Assembly (NCBI RefSeq): GCF_048323755.1
Contig: NZ_JBLWFS010000046.1
Span: 1-16,547, forward strand
DNA: 16,547 nucleotides
Direction of reading: 5' to 3'
Origin: Alkalihalobacterium sp048323755
Lineage (GTDB): Bacteria; Bacillota; Bacilli; Bacillales; Bacillaceae_F
Positions 14,322 to 16,547 of this stretch are shown here, piece by piece; within the stretch, counting starts at the first letter, position 1, and each line of letters begins with the position of its first letter. Both the position numbers and the translations under genes were made by a program. Below the pieces are notes generated by a model. The model saw nothing but the letters and a program-made list of their open reading frames with translations. It did no database searches and was not told the DNA's origin.

Positions 14322-16019
14322 TTAGCTAGATTTCTTCTCGTTTAGTTTTTGTTCTTCTTCTTCTACTAGAACGCGACGCAATACCTTACCTACCATTGTC
14401 TTAGGTAACTCTTTACGGAATTCATATTGACGAGGGACTTTATACGCTGCTAAACGAGCTCTACAGAACTTATCGAGTTCCTTATCTGTAACAGATGCGC
14501 CTTCTTTTGTAACGATAAAAGCTTTAACTGTTTCCCCGCGGTACGGATCCGGTACACCAATGATGACTGCTTCTTGGATCGCATCGTGCTCAAAAAGTAC
14601 TTCTTCAATTTCACGTGGGTAGATATTAAATCCACCTGCTATGATCATGTCTTTTTTACGATCAACGATGAAGAAGTAGCCATCTTCGTCCATATAACCC
14701 ATATCCCCTGTTAACAGCCAATCCTCATAGAACGTAGCTTGTGTATCTTCAGGACGATTCCAATAGCCTTTCATAACTTGAGGAGCACGGACAGCAAGCT
14801 CTCCTACTTCACCTGGTTTAGCCACTTCTCCCGGTTCCACAAAAATAACAGCTTCAGTGTCAGGCCATGGCAGACCGATACTTGCTCCACGTCTTTCTTC
14901 CCAAATCGGATTACAGTGTGTAACTGGAGAAGCTTCAGTTAAACCGTAACCCTCTACTAATTTCCCGCCTGTAAGTTCCTCAAACTTCACCTGAACTTCA
15001 GCAGGTAATGAGGAAGATCCACTAATACACGCCTCAATTGATGACAAATCATATTTCTCGATATCAGGGTGGTTAATTAAACCAATGTACATCGTTGGGG
15101 CACCTGGGAATATCGTAATTTTGTGTTTATCAATAATTTGTAAAATTTCTTTTGGATCAAATTTAGGAACAATGAACATTTGCGAGCCAGTCATAATCGA
15201 CAAGTTCATTGACACGGTCATTCCGTAAACATGGAAAAATGGAAGCGCCGCCAGCGTTCGATTTTCTTTACTGTTCAGTTTATACATCCAATGAAAACAT
15301 TGTGTCGTATTTGCAACTAAGTTACGGTGTGTAAGCATTACACCTTTCGCTAAACCTGTAGTTCCTCCTGTATATTGAAGTAAAGCTAGATCTTCTTTAG
15401 GATCTACTTTAACTTCCGGTACTTTCTCTTTACCTTGTGATAGAAAGGAAACAAACTTCACTGTAGTACTATTATAGTCCACTTCTGGTTTAAACCCGTA
15501 ATTCTTCTTTTGAATAAATGGATAGATCAAACTTTTCGGAAATGGTAAGTAATCCTTGATAGCGGTTACAATTACCTTTTCAACCTGTGTGTTCTTTTTT
15601 ACTGTCATTACACGTGAATAAAGAAGATCTAAACAAAGTATAAATTTCGCTCCAGAATCTGCAAGTTGATGCTCTAACTCTCTTTCCACATATAGTGGAT
15701 TCGTTTGAACAACAACACCACCAGCCATTAACGTTCCATAATAAGCAATAACAGCTTGCGGACAGTTAGGAAGCATGATCGAAACGCGGTCACCCTTTTG
15801 CAAACCAGCATCCATAAGAGCATTTGAAAACTTACATGCTGACTTATAGAGTTCAGCATACGTCATTTGTTTACCAAAAAAGTATGTAGCATATTTTGAT
15901 GGCGATTTTTCATACGTATCTTTCAGAAGACCATGTAGTGTCTGATCTTCATAGTTAATAGATTGAGGGACTTCTTTAGGATATTTATTATACCAATTCA
16001 TTTCTGTAACAGTTGCCAA
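14322..16019 (-). CDS. lcfA: Long-chain fatty-acid-CoA ligase
   Basis: Activates long-chain fatty acids to acyl-CoA using ATP and CoA, via an acyl-adenylate, and so feeds beta-oxidation and FadR signalling. It has 565 residues. The AMP-binding P-loop is YTGGTTGLAKG (216-226). YGLTEASP (358-365, with E362), TGDM (437-440, D438) and DRKKD (453-457) follow. The C-terminal catalytic lysine is K545 in TMVGKVLRR. The start is TTG 16017-16019, 7 bases from a strong AAGGAGG (GGAGG core at 16027-16031). The ATG six codons later is less well spaced. It is transcribed alone, upstream of the fadR operon as in B. subtilis. Confidence 0.95.
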   Translation of the reverse strand: MATVTEMNWYNKYPKEVPQSINYEDQTLHGLLKDTYEKSPSKYATYFFGKQMTYAELYKSACKFSNALMDAGLQKGDRVSIMLPNCPQAVIAYYGTLMAGGVVVQTNPLYVERELEHQLADSGAKFILCLDLLYSRVMTVKKNTQVEKVIVTAIKDYLPFPKSLIYPFIQKKNYGFKPEVDYNSTTVKFVSFLSQGKEKVPEVKVDPKEDLALLQYTGGTTGLAKGVMLTHRNLVANTTQCFHWMYKLNSKENRTLAALPFFHVYGMTVSMNLSIMTGSQMFIVPKFDPKEILQIIDKHKITIFPGAPTMYIGLINHPDIEKYDLSSIEACISGSSSLPAEVQVKFEELTGGKLVEGYGLTEASPVTHCNPIWEERRGASIGLPWPDTEAVIFVEPGEVAKPGEVGELAVRAPQVMKGYWNRPEDTQATFYEDWLLTGDMGYMDEDGYFFIVDRKKDMIIAGGFNIYPREIEEVLFEHDAIQEAVIIGVPDPYRGETVKAFIVTKEGASVTDKELDKFCRARLAAYKVPRQYEFRKELPKTMVGKVLRRVLVEEEEQKLNEKKSS

Positions 16020-16078
16020 GGTAATTCCTCCTTAAGTCTCTCCTATTCCTACAAAACATTCATTCTCTCCTATCGTCT

Positions 16079-16103
16079 ATTGTACTGAATGTTTGTTCAT
16101 TTT
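16079..16103 (-). promoter_or_regulatory. lcfA promoter region with degenerate FadR-like site
   Basis: On the minus strand, -10 TACAAT (16079-16084) has only a weak -35 (TTTTAA, 16102-16107). Between them lies TGAATGTTTGTTCATTTT (16086-16103, plus strand). It keeps the TGAATG and TTCATT half-sites of the FadR box but not the outer right end. Repression of lcfA by FadR is therefore likely but weaker than at the fadR operon. Confidence 0.5.
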
Positions 16104-16418
16104 AAAACAGATTTTTGAAAATTTTTTTAATTTTTTTTATATAGGTATAATAAGTCCTTATATAATCTCAACAAGTAGAGTATAGAGTCGTTTAAAAAAC
16201 TACATAAAACGCTAGTATTTTACATTATTTTTATGTATCCGCTTACATAAAGATGTCGAATTTGACATCTGCCGGTTTAGTTACTCTAACTATTCTGAAG
16301 TTAAAAGTATATTAGTCTAACTTTTATTCTAGGTACGTCCTTAACCCTTAACAACTCAATAATGTAGAAAAACTACCCCGGTGATGACTATCCGCAGCAC
16401 CAAAAAAGCAGCTGTCAT
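16104..16418. other. AT-rich intergenic region with no gene seen
   Basis: No credible coding frame lies between the lcfA promoter and the insertion sequence. It holds two perfect inverted repeats: TACATAAAA/TTTTATGTA (16201-16209 with 16229-16237) and AGATGTC/GACATCT (16251-16257 with 16264-16270). Neither has a clear T-tract, and I assign no function. Confidence 0.5.
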
Positions 16419-16547
16419 TGTAAACTGTACCCCTTGTCAAGGACATTTTAAAAAAGACTAGGCAGCTACAAGAAGATGATTTCTGTATTGAACAGGAGTC
16501 ATCTTTTTTAAGCCCCATTGATATCTATGATTGTTGTGGTAAGTCAT
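16419..16547 (-). mobile_element. IS3-family insertion sequence, 3' end (cut by window edge)
   Basis: The plus strand begins TGTAAACTGTACCCCTTGTC at 16419, with the terminal TG typical of IS3 ends. It is followed by the C-terminal end of a transposase gene on the minus strand. The outer boundary is judged from the TG only. The other end and any target duplication lie outside the window. Confidence 0.75.
16458..16547 (-). CDS. IS3-family transposase (OrfB), C-terminal fragment
   Basis: The last 29 residues and stop codon of a DDE-type (rve integrase core) transposase of the IS150-like branch of IS3. The peptide contains the conserved ending YQWGLKKMTPVQYRNHLL, common to these transposases. 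The gene continues past the window edge, so only the 3' end is seen. The methionine at the edge is internal, not a start. Whether the element is intact or active cannot be told. Confidence 0.85.
   Translation of the reverse strand: MTYHNNHRYQWGLKKMTPVQYRNHLLVAA

Overview
The window reads as a chromosomal segment of a low-GC Gram-positive bacterium of the Bacillaceae. Nearly every protein can be recognised from its Bacillus subtilis counterpart. The gene order lcfA - fadR - fadB - etfB - etfA - trxA - uvrC - lysC - yslB - sdhCAB is the conserved Bacillus order. The group IIC intron at the left edge resembles those of Oceanobacillus and Bacillus halodurans, so a relative of the alkaliphilic/halotolerant bacilli is plausible but not proven.

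Layout, left to right. Positions 1-119 hold the 5' end of a group IIC intron (minus strand), set directly behind the Rho-independent terminator of the succinate dehydrogenase operon. sdhC-sdhA-sdhB follow on the minus strand (158-3322), with a promoter near 3490-3518. A TrkH/KtrB-type potassium transporter gene (3835-5181, minus) lies between sdhC and yslB. yslB (5316-5738) is the only clear plus-strand gene. A cluster of short inverted repeats (5812-6000) fills the space before lysC.

lysC (6081-7310, minus) has a complete control region: a strong promoter that starts at the uvrC stop codon, a lysine riboswitch and an intrinsic terminator. It also keeps the internal start for the short beta subunit. 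uvrC (7724-9508) follows, then a second cluster of the same repeat family (9691-9832), then trxA (9997-10311), whose promoter sits in a perfect inverted repeat.

The right third is the fatty-acid degradation region. fadR-fadB-etfB-etfA form one operon (10612-13807) with a sigma-A promoter and a near-consensus FadR operator at the transcription start. lcfA (14322-16019) is transcribed separately, with a weaker FadR-like site at its promoter. Acyl-CoAs made by LcfA are hydrated after dehydrogenation by FadB. Electrons go to EtfBA and, with those from succinate dehydrogenase, into the quinone pool. The window ends in the 3' end of an IS3-family insertion sequence (16419-16547, minus).

Most of the window is ordinary conserved chromosome. 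The less ordinary items are the intron at the sdh terminator, the modular inverted-repeat family present in two copies, G-rich ribosome binding sites on sdhC and etfA, a possible short upstream ORF at sdhC, and the trxA promoter palindrome. I found no undescribed multi-gene system.
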